From an uncultured Pelagibacteraceae bacterium (GTDB lineage: Bacteria; Pseudomonadota; Alphaproteobacteria; Pelagibacterales; Pelagibacteraceae): a stretch of DNA of 64,000 bases. The notes below the pieces were generated by a model. That model was not told the origin of the DNA. It saw nothing but the letters and a program-made list of their open reading frames with translations, and searched no databases. The first letter of the stretch is position 1; each line of letters opens with the position of its first letter. The position numbers and the translations under genes were made by a program. This document shows, piece after piece, positions 19,400 to 26,030 of this stretch. The stretch is from contig CACIRD010000002.1 in assembly GCA_902588965.1 (NCBI GenBank), positions 142,805 through 206,804 of the forward strand, in the 5' to 3' direction.

Positions 19400-20007
19400 T
19401 GAAAAGTTTTAGTGAAATAGATACTATTGCAAAAAGAGCAAGTAAGGCTGTTGGATTTAGTTGGGGTATAGCAGAAGAAGTAGGAAAAAATATAAAATTG
19501 CTCGAAATGTTTGGATTACCTGGCCTAAAGTATTTAAATCATTATTTTTACTCTGGGCAACTAAATAAAAATCAAAGACTCACTTTAATTTCAACTAAAA
19601 ATATTTCTAAAATACCTTATTGTCCAATTTTTTCTGGGATTAGTTTTTTTGATCAAATAAACGAATTAGAAAATTTAAAAAATATACAAATTGAAAATAT
19701 GTCATATCCATTATTATTTTTACCTTTTTTAAGTAGAGCATCAGAAGTTATTGGAAAAAAAATATCTTTTAAATTTGAAAGTAATAATTTTTTACTAAAC
19801 TTTAATCAATCAATATATTCAAATTTTATAAATAAGGATATTTTAAAACTAGCAAATTTAATTGAAATTGAATTTATCGAAAATATTAATACATTTAATC
19901 AACAAGATTGGGATAATTTATATAAACTATCCACAAAAACTTTTGTGGACGAGTCAGATGAGTTAAAAAAAAGTGCTGCAGGAGCAGGATTAACAGATAA
20001 TGACTAA
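19399..20007 (+). CDS. DUF3726-like protein of unknown function
   Basis: A 202-residue soluble protein. The N-terminus (SEIDTIAKRASKAVGFSWGIAEEVGK, about residues 4-29) and the C-terminal segment ending KSAAGAGLTDND resemble the DUF3726 family as I remember it; this was not checked. The strictly patterned C-terminal AGAGLTDND suggests a functional tail. It starts in a TAATG overlap with the 553-residue gene and its last 8 bases overlap the next small gene. The function is unknown, and the family label carries moderate confidence. Confidence 0.62.
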   Translation: MKSFSEIDTIAKRASKAVGFSWGIAEEVGKNIKLLEMFGLPGLKYLNHYFYSGQLNKNQRLTLISTKNISKIPYCPIFSGISFFDQINELENLKNIQIENMSYPLLFLPFLSRASEVIGKKISFKFESNNFLLNFNQSIYSNFINKDILKLANLIEIEFIENINTFNQQDWDNLYKLSTKTFVDESDELKKSAAGAGLTDND

Positions 20008-20170
20008 ATTTTATAAAAAAAAATTTCTAAAAAAAGATCTAGAAAATGAACTAGATGGAATTTGTGAAGAATGTCAACAAATTGATGAAAGTGTAAACCA
20101 AAACCTAATTTTAAATGGATTTAAATTGTGTAGTTCTTGTAGTGTTTCAAAAACACTTTTTCCTGTTTAA
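20000..20170 (+). CDS. Small zinc-ribbon protein (56 residues)
   Basis: An ATG at 20000 overlaps the end of the upstream gene and opens a 57-codon frame. It encodes a basic N-terminus (MTKFYKKKFLKKD) followed by two Cys pairs, GICEECQQ near residue 22 and LCSSCSVS near 44. The CxxC-x19-CxxC arrangement is that of a treble-clef or zinc-ribbon module. The overlap with the upstream stop and the two intact Cys pairs argue that the frame is real. Its last four bases overlap the convergent Yip1-like gene. It may be an accessory metal-binding subunit of the three-gene unit upstream. Function unknown. Confidence 0.66.
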   Translation: MTKFYKKKFLKKDLENELDGICEECQQIDESVNQNLILNGFKLCSSCSVSKTLFPV

Positions 20171-20712
20171 GTAATTGTATTAATTGGAATGGCATCCATT
20201 CTTCCCATTACAAAAGAAACTGATAAAAAAGCTATTATTAAAAAAGATAAAAAAACAATCCCAAACGATTTAAAATTTGATTTTAAGCCAAGTATATGTT
20301 TCGTTGATAATATTAGAGACGCAAATATCCAAAATTGAGTGAGAAAAATTACTGGAATAACTATTTCAGGAGTTACAGCAAAAAATCTTATTAACCCAGG
20401 AGCATGCGCATATCCAACGCCAATTAATATTTTTTTAAATGGTACTTTTGTTTCTTTATCTGGAAATAATTTAACTCCTATTACATATATAAATATAGAC
20501 CACACTAACCACGTGAAAATCGCTGTTAAACCGGATATGCCGATAGATGTTTTTACTATTGAGTTTGCTGCTACAGCTCCTGCTACACCATCTAATATCA
20601 TTATTAATCCAGAAAAATAAATGGACGCCTCACCAAAATTTTTGTTATCTGTATATAATGATTTATCTAGCTTTAAAGACCTAAAAATTATATCTAAAAA
20701 AACACCAAACAT
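20167..20712 (-). CDS. Yip1-domain-like integral membrane protein
   Basis: A 181-residue membrane protein with about five hydrophobic segments (near residues 30-50, 60-80, 95-112, 118-135 and 150-170). The layout and the spaced GVGYAHAPGLIRFF motif near 98 are like bacterial Yip1-family proteins. Function is unknown for most of these; some are linked to membrane organisation or transport. It lies downstream of the gcvT-like gene on the same strand, separated by 41 bases that contain a hairpin, so it may be the last gene of that operon. It overlaps the convergent zinc-ribbon gene by four bases. Confidence 0.7.
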   Translation of the reverse strand: MFGVFLDIIFRSLKLDKSLYTDNKNFGEASIYFSGLIMILDGVAGAVAANSIVKTSIGISGLTAIFTWLVWSIFIYVIGVKLFPDKETKVPFKKILIGVGYAHAPGLIRFFAVTPEIVIPVIFLTQFWIFASLILSTKHILGLKSNFKSFGIVFLSFLIIAFLSVSFVMGRMDAIPINTIT

Positions 20713-20719
20713 ATGATTT

Positions 20720-20749
20720 TTTTGGAGGAGAATTATATCCCCTCCAAAA
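20720..20749 (-). terminator. Stem-loop between the gcvT-like and Yip1-like genes
   Basis: Perfect 9-base inverted repeat, TTTTGGAGG at 20720-20728 and CCTCCAAAA at 20741-20749, with a 12-base loop. It falls in the 41-base gap after the gcvT-like stop codon. In the minus-strand transcript the 3' arm is followed by A residues and not by a U run, so it is not a standard intrinsic terminator. It may be a transcript-end stabiliser or a pause site. Confidence 0.45.
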
Positions 20750-20753
20750 TTAT

Positions 20754-22112
20754 TTATCCTTTTACTTCTTCTCTAGTATTTGCGTTGTAAGATTCTTTAA
20801 ATGGTATATCAACTATAACTGCATCAACTGGTTTACCGGGTGCATCAGAGTACTTACTTGGCAAATGAACTTTATATTTAGTACCAACTTTTCCTTTTGG
20901 AAAACCATTTGCATTTAGCGTGCCATCAAAAGGCACATATCCCATTGCAATGTTAATTTTTTTTTCAGGGTGGTACCATGGCGAAGTTATAAACCCAACA
21001 GGTTCTCCACCGCCTTCTTCTGAAATTAACCAAAAGTCAGGTGCATATTCTTCAATAGGTTTACCACCTAGTTCCATGCCTACTAATTGAAGATTATAGG
21101 GTTTTTTTCCAGCTTTAATTTCTGCTTTCATTTGTTCCAGAGCCTTTTTACCTATATAATCAGTTTTTTTATTCCATTCTCCTTTGCCAGATAAAGAAAC
21201 CTGATAACCCAAATTACATTGAAAAGGATTGTGTTGATTATCCATATCTTGGCCCCAAGAAAGAATACCAGCTTGTATTCTTCTATGATGAGCTGGAGCA
21301 ATCACCATAAGCTTATGTTTTTTCCCCGCCTCAAGAACTGCATTCCACATATCTTCAGCATATAAAGTAGATTGTCTTAAATAAATTTCATAACCCGCTT
21401 CTCCAGAGAATCCAGATTGAGAAATTACACAACTTCTTCCACCAATTTTTGCTTCTGCTAAACCGTAGAAAGGCATATTATCAAAGTCTACATGGTCACC
21501 ACAAAGATCATTCATCAATGCTTTTGATTTAGGCCCTTGTATTTGAACAGGCGAAACATCAATTTCATCTACTTCAACATTAAATCTATTATCACAATTT
21601 ACTCCTTGCAAATAAAGTCCAATATCACTATCCGACAAACTAAACCAAAATTCGTCCTTAGAAATTCTTAAAAGTATTGGATCATTAAGCACACCACCAT
21701 ATGAATTACATAAAATTACATATCTTGCTCTCATGGGCGAAATTTTTGTTGCATCTCGTGTAATGACATAATCAACAAATTTCTCGGCATCTGGACCTTT
21801 TACTCTTATTTGTCTCTCTACAGCAACGTTCCACATGGTTACATGATTTACTATTGCATCATATTCCACCATTGCTCCACCATCTTCAGGTTTTACATAT
21901 CCTCTTGGATGATAAATTCTATTGTAAACTGTTGCTCTCCAACAACCAGCTTTCATAGATAAATGCCAGTAAGGAGATTTCCTCACTCTAGTTGAGATTA
22001 GCATTTCCACTTTTGTTGGTCCACTTTGTCTTAAATTATAAGGAACGTTTCTATCAGACTGATTTACCGATGTTACGTGTCTTATTTTATCATAATCAAA
22101 CTCATTAGACAT
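20754..22112 (-). CDS. GcvT-fold tetrahydrofolate-dependent demethylase (DmdA/LigM-like)
   Basis: A 452-residue stand-alone aminomethyltransferase-fold protein. The segment NHVTMWNVAVERQIRVKGPDA (about residues 88-108) and the NDPILLRISKDEFWFSLSDSD stretch near 148-168 resemble DMSP demethylase DmdA and the aryl demethylase LigM more than the glycine-cleavage T protein. It is longer than DmdA (about 370) and near LigM (about 470). It would move a methyl group from an osmolyte or methoxy compound to THF, giving methyl-THF. It overlaps the MetF-like gene upstream by 8 bases, a pairing that makes sense because MetF can oxidise methyl-THF to methylene-THF. The methyl donor is unknown. Confidence 0.8.
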   Translation of the reverse strand: MSNEFDYDKIRHVTSVNQSDRNVPYNLRQSGPTKVEMLISTRVRKSPYWHLSMKAGCWRATVYNRIYHPRGYVKPEDGGAMVEYDAIVNHVTMWNVAVERQIRVKGPDAEKFVDYVITRDATKISPMRARYVILCNSYGGVLNDPILLRISKDEFWFSLSDSDIGLYLQGVNCDNRFNVEVDEIDVSPVQIQGPKSKALMNDLCGDHVDFDNMPFYGLAEAKIGGRSCVISQSGFSGEAGYEIYLRQSTLYAEDMWNAVLEAGKKHKLMVIAPAHHRRIQAGILSWGQDMDNQHNPFQCNLGYQVSLSGKGEWNKKTDYIGKKALEQMKAEIKAGKKPYNLQLVGMELGGKPIEEYAPDFWLISEEGGGEPVGFITSPWYHPEKKINIAMGYVPFDGTLNANGFPKGKVGTKYKVHLPSKYSDAPGKPVDAVIVDIPFKESYNANTREEVKG

Positions 22113-22833
22113 ATTTGTTCTCCATCAACCACTTGTTTGTTTCCTTCAAGCCGCCGAATGTATAAATGTGGAAAAAATCTGTATGCGATTTAATTTTCCC
22201 AATTAAATCATTTGGGTCTTTAGGTTTCATCAAATCTAATGCCTTACTAAAGTTAGATTTTAGAAAATTAATGGAATTTTTTGCACCAACAATATTAGCA
22301 AATTTTATTAAACTAGTTATTTTTAGTGGTCCAGTAATCCCAACATGAACTGGTATTGATTGTTTTGAAATAAAGTCAATTATAGGCTGAGGATCAAGTA
22401 ACCATTGAGTTACTATATAATCAGCGTAAGGCTTTTTATCTTCCATTGCTTTTTCCAATTTTGAATCGGATATATCAGGACTCCCCTCGGGATGTCCAGC
22501 AATTCCTATCTTCATCTGCTCAAAATAACCTGTCTCTAAAAGCTGTATAGAGCTGTCAAAAATTCCTACTGGTTCTCTGCTACCCCCTATAACTAGGGCT
22601 TGTTTTACACCTCCATCCTTACATCTTAATATATATTCTTTAAGTTGAGCCTCATTTTCAATAGATCTAGCTGGAAAATGTGGAATTGGATTAAATCCTC
22701 TCGACACCAGATTAACAGCTTGATCAGCAGTTTCTTTAAAGTCTCCTCCTGGAAGCATAGTGATATAGACGTCTTTTAAGCTAGGCAATGTTTCCAAATC
22801 CGTTTTAGGGCTGATTTCTAAAGAAAATTTCAT
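22105..22833 (-). CDS. Short methylenetetrahydrofolate reductase-like protein (MetF family)
   Basis: A 242-residue TIM-barrel protein of the MetF family, shorter than the usual about 290. The N-terminal FSLEISPKTD carries the likely catalytic Glu in place of the classical FEFFPP. Further landmarks are NPIPHFPARSI near residue 49, LVIGGSREPVG near 80, GIAGHPEGSPD near 107 and VTQWLLDPQP near 137. It should interconvert methyl-THF and methylene-THF. Sitting in an osmolyte transport operon directly before a GcvT-like demethylase, it more likely runs in the oxidative direction than as the methionine-biosynthetic enzyme. Confidence 0.82.
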   Translation of the reverse strand: MKFSLEISPKTDLETLPSLKDVYITMLPGGDFKETADQAVNLVSRGFNPIPHFPARSIENEAQLKEYILRCKDGGVKQALVIGGSREPVGIFDSSIQLLETGYFEQMKIGIAGHPEGSPDISDSKLEKAMEDKKPYADYIVTQWLLDPQPIIDFISKQSIPVHVGITGPLKITSLIKFANIVGAKNSINFLKSNFSKALDLMKPKDPNDLIGKIKSHTDFFHIYTFGGLKETNKWLMENKYV

Positions 22834-22897
22834 CTTTTAGATATTTATTTATTTTACAAAAACTGTCTATAAAAATCGGTGAGTTAATTTAGACAGG

Positions 22898-23782
22898 CTA
22901 TTTTTTTTGTCCCCTGTGCTTCTGGATTCTTTGACCATATTGTTGAGTAACTCGATCAAAAATAATTGCTAAAGCTACAATGGCAAGACCATTCATCATT
23001 CCTAATGCTAAATATTGATTAGAAATAGCTTGGAGAATCGGAACCCCAAGTCCTTTTACACCTATCATTGACGCAATAACTACCATTGCCAAAGCCATCA
23101 TTATGGTTTGATTTACTCCAGCAAAAATCGTAGGTAAAGATAAAGGAATTTGAACAGATTTAAGTTTTTGCATTGGCGTAGCTCCAAATGCTTCACTAGC
23201 CTCAAGTGCTTCTTTATCAACTTCTCTAATACCAAGGTTTGTAAGTCGCACTATAGGTGGAAGTGCATAAATACAAACTGCAAGTAAGCCAGGTACTTTA
23301 CCAATCCCTAAAAGCATAATTATAGGTATTAAATAAACAAAACTCGGGATTGTTTGCATCATATCTAACACTGGTAATATCGCTCTTTCTGTTCTATTAG
23401 ATTTTGACATTAGTACTCCAATTGGAATACCAACAGTAATACATACCAATGTTGAAACAGATATTATTGCAACAGTAGCCATGCAATTTTTCCACATACC
23501 AAAATAACCAATTACCATAAAACAAATTACAGTTCCGATCACTAATTTGGTACTTCTAGACCCAATCCAAGCTAATAAAGCAAAAACTCCTATTACTATC
23601 GGCCATGGACTGCTAACCAACATTTTTTCTAACCAGATTAAAAAATAAAGTAACGGATCAAAAAAACTTTCAATTCCGTCTCCGTATGCTCTTGAAAATT
23701 CTTTAAAACTTAAATCGATTCCTTTTTTAAGCTCTCTCAATGCTGTCCTGTCCATTACAGGAATGTTATTTAGAAAATCCAT
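22898..23782 (-). CDS. proW: Glycine betaine/proline-type ABC permease (ProW)
   Basis: Single-domain ProW, 294 residues, with about six membrane helices. The permease loop reads EASEAFGATPMQKLKSVQIPL near residue 189 and is followed by GVNQTIMMALAMVV. It receives substrate from the ProX-like protein encoded upstream, from which it is separated by 53 bases containing a strong hairpin. No ATPase gene is present in this operon, so the energising subunit must come from elsewhere, for example the lone proV at 45976-47019. Confidence 0.94.
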   Translation of the reverse strand: MDFLNNIPVMDRTALRELKKGIDLSFKEFSRAYGDGIESFFDPLLYFLIWLEKMLVSSPWPIVIGVFALLAWIGSRSTKLVIGTVICFMVIGYFGMWKNCMATVAIISVSTLVCITVGIPIGVLMSKSNRTERAILPVLDMMQTIPSFVYLIPIIMLLGIGKVPGLLAVCIYALPPIVRLTNLGIREVDKEALEASEAFGATPMQKLKSVQIPLSLPTIFAGVNQTIMMALAMVVIASMIGVKGLGVPILQAISNQYLALGMMNGLAIVALAIIFDRVTQQYGQRIQKHRGQKK

Positions 23783-23798
23783 ATTTATGTCTTAATAG

Positions 23799-23828
23799 TA
23801 TCGAACCCGTTTTTCAACGGGTTCGATA
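23799..23828 (-). terminator. Perfect 11-base stem-loop between proX and proW
   Basis: TATCGAACCCG at 23799-23809 pairs perfectly with CGGGTTCGATA at 23818-23828 around an 8-base loop. It lies just after the proX stop in the minus transcript and before proW. Such hairpins commonly protect the 5' part of transporter transcripts or partly terminate them, so that the binding protein is made in excess over the permease. The downstream sequence in the transcript has only a weak U content, so partial attenuation or mRNA protection is more likely than full termination. Confidence 0.7.
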
Positions 23829-23835
23829 AAGTTTT

Positions 23836-24846
23836 TTATAATGATTTTTTGATTTTTTTAGCAGCGGAACCTGATACCCATTTTTTCCAGACACTTTCTT
23901 GAGTTTTTAGAAACTCAATTGCAGCATCAGCACCTTCTGCTTGGTTTTCACCCATCCAAACCAACATACCATTCATTACCGGACCAGGATAAACTCTCTT
24001 CTTAAGATAGTTCATACCATCTTTTCCAGCAGTGTTTTTGAAATTGTCAGTAGCCACTGTGAAAACTTCAGATTTAACCCATGAAGATTTCTTAGGGTTA
24101 GCACATTCTTGTTCTGGTTTTGATAAACAATTATCCCAGTTATCTTTTCCAGCAAATTCACCCATATCTACAGCTTGCATGTCATATTTTCCAATTAAAG
24201 CTGTTGGAGACCAATAGTAACCAAACCAGTTTTCTCCTCTTTCTGCAGCTTTAGCTATAGATCCATCTAATCCGGCAGCTGAACCAGTTTCAACAATTTT
24301 CCAACCTTTTTTTTCCATTTCCCAAGCTCTAAAATGGTTTCTGTTACTTAGTTCACAGTTCCAACCTGGAGGACAAATATGAAACCCACCTTTTGATGGA
24401 TCCTCTGGGTGCGGAAATAGATCAGGTCTTTTTAAAATTGCATCAGCTGTTGTAAGTTCTGGATGTTTTTTTAATGTGTGAGGTAATACCCACCATCCTT
24501 CACCCAAACCAGTGATAGGAGCTTTGTTAATTGAATGAAGCTTACCTTCTGCAACAGCTGCCTCTAATTCTACTATAGCAGCATTTGCCCAAAATTCAGG
24601 AGCTACATCTGGCTCACCTTTTTCTTGCATAGATGTAAATGTTGGCATAGTTGCACCAGGCACCAATTCAACTTCACAACCATATCCTTTTTCAAGTATA
24701 ATTTTATCAACCTCAGCCATGAAATTAGCAGAAGCCCAGTTCATGTTAGCAATTGATATCTTTCCGCAACCAGCATTCGCAATTCCACTAAAAGAAGTGA
24801 AACCTAAAATTACAAGAGCAGAAAGCAATATTTTTTTGATTTTCAT
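23836..24846 (-). CDS. proX: Periplasmic glycine betaine/proline-type substrate-binding protein (ProX/OpuAC)
   Basis: Secreted binding protein of an osmolyte importer, 336 residues from the chosen start. The ATG at 24844-24846 is preferred over one 42 bases further upstream. It is preceded by AAGGGA and begins a clean signal peptide, MKIKKILLSALVILGFTSF, ending ANA-G. The mature protein has the OpuAC-type fold with GATMPTFTSMQEKGEPDVAPE near residue 60 and several Trp residues (NRNHFRAWEMEKKGW, GENWFGYYWSP) able to form an aromatic cage for a quaternary amine. It is first in the proX-proW-metF-like-gcvT-like operon. Confidence 0.94.
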   Translation of the reverse strand: MKIKKILLSALVILGFTSFSGIANAGCGKISIANMNWASANFMAEVDKIILEKGYGCEVELVPGATMPTFTSMQEKGEPDVAPEFWANAAIVELEAAVAEGKLHSINKAPITGLGEGWWVLPHTLKKHPELTTADAILKRPDLFPHPEDPSKGGFHICPPGWNCELSNRNHFRAWEMEKKGWKIVETGSAAGLDGSIAKAAERGENWFGYYWSPTALIGKYDMQAVDMGEFAGKDNWDNCLSKPEQECANPKKSSWVKSEVFTVATDNFKNTAGKDGMNYLKKRVYPGPVMNGMLVWMGENQAEGADAAIEFLKTQESVWKKWVSGSAAKKIKKSL

Positions 24847-24909
24847 TGTTTTTCCCTTTGTTAAATTTAACAACCAATGAGAACACATTGAGGGACAAAA
24901 AGCAAACTA

Positions 24910-24932
24910 GTATCAACTTTGAGTTGTATCAA
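24910..24932. promoter_or_regulatory. Candidate operator in the divergent proX/BHMT promoter region
   Basis: The 142-base gap between the divergent proX and BHMT starts contains GTATCAA twice (24910-24916 and 24926-24932). Between them sits the perfect inverted repeat CAACT-TTG-AGTTG (24914-24926). The placement midway between two functionally linked operons makes a shared regulator site plausible. Short repeats arise readily in AT-rich DNA, so this is only a candidate. Confidence 0.3.
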
Positions 24933-24988
24933 AATTGTCTTTTAGCAGAATAAAATTGGATGTAACATTATTTTAATCAAAGGGTGGT

Positions 24989-26029
24989 ATGAAAAAAGAT
25001 TTACTCACTAGATTAAATGAAGGCCCAATAATTTGTGCTGAAGGGTATTTATTTGCAATGGAAAGAAGAGGATATTTATCTGCAGGCCCATTTGTACCTG
25101 AGGTAGTGCTAGAGCATCCTGATGTTGTAACCCAGTTACATAGAGAATTTATAAGAGCTGGTTCTGATATTGTTCAAGCTTTCACTTATTATGGACATAG
25201 AGAAAAATTAAGAATTATCGGTAAAGAACATTTGCTTGAACAAATGCAAAAAAATGCACTTAAAATAGCAAAAGATGCAGCAAATGAATTTAAAGATTTG
25301 GATTTAATGGTTTGTGGAGATGTTGCAAATACAAATATTTTTGATCCAAAGGATAAAAACTCATTTAAAGAATGTCAAAAGATGTATGAGGAACAAGTAA
25401 AATGGGCTAAAGAAGCAGGTGTTGATTTTATTGTTGCGGAAACAATAAATTGGGTAGATGAAATGAAAATAGCATTAAAAGCAATTAAGGATGAAGGTTT
25501 GATAGCTGTAGCCAATTATGCAATACCTAGGGGAGATTTAACAAGAGACGGTTACACAGCAGAAGATGCTTGTAAAATAGTAGAAGATCTTGGTGCAGAT
25601 GTTGTTGGTTTAAATTGTTATAGAGGTCCTAAAATGACAATGAAACTTTTAAAAGAAGTTAGAAAAAAAGTTTCATGCCATGTCGCAGGTTTACCTGTTC
25701 CATATAGAACAACAGAGGAAGAGCCTGGATTTTTAAATCAAACTGATCACGGATGTGATTGTATCCCAGGGGGAAATGCATTCCCCGTAGCTTTAGATAA
25801 TTTATTTTGTAATAGATTTGAAATGGCTGAATTTGCAAAAGAGTGCGTTCAACAAAATATAAATTTTATTGGAATATGTTGTGGAGCAGAAGCCCACCAT
25901 GTGAGAGAAATGGCATTAGCAATTGGTAAAAAACCAATCTCAAGTAAGTACTCACCAGACATGACAAAACACTTTCATCATGGTACAGACAAGACATTGA
26001 AGAAAGTAAACAAAGAAATAAAATATTAA
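24989..26029 (+). CDS. Betaine-homocysteine S-methyltransferase-like protein
   Basis: Zinc-dependent methyltransferase of the homocysteine methyltransferase family, 346 residues. The three zinc-binding cysteines are present: GLNCYRGP (Cys210) and GICCGAEA (Cys297 and Cys298). The N-terminal GPIICAEGYLF and the QAFTYYGHREKL stretch fit the BHMT clade. It would transfer a methyl group from glycine betaine to homocysteine, yielding dimethylglycine and methionine. A good ribosome binding site (AAAGGGTGG) precedes the ATG. It opens the plus-strand operon and lies one base upstream of a dimethylglycine-dehydrogenase-type gene, which handles its product. Confidence 0.9.
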   Translation: MKKDLLTRLNEGPIICAEGYLFAMERRGYLSAGPFVPEVVLEHPDVVTQLHREFIRAGSDIVQAFTYYGHREKLRIIGKEHLLEQMQKNALKIAKDAANEFKDLDLMVCGDVANTNIFDPKDKNSFKECQKMYEEQVKWAKEAGVDFIVAETINWVDEMKIALKAIKDEGLIAVANYAIPRGDLTRDGYTAEDACKIVEDLGADVVGLNCYRGPKMTMKLLKEVRKKVSCHVAGLPVPYRTTEEEPGFLNQTDHGCDCIPGGNAFPVALDNLFCNRFEMAEFAKECVQQNINFIGICCGAEAHHVREMALAIGKKPISSKYSPDMTKHFHHGTDKTLKKVNKEIKY

Positions 26030-26030
26030 A

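Noticed and set aside
20720..20749. Classical intrinsic terminator after the gcvT-like gene
   Set aside because: The stem is there, but no U run follows the 3' arm in the minus-strand transcript; kept only as a low-confidence stem-loop.
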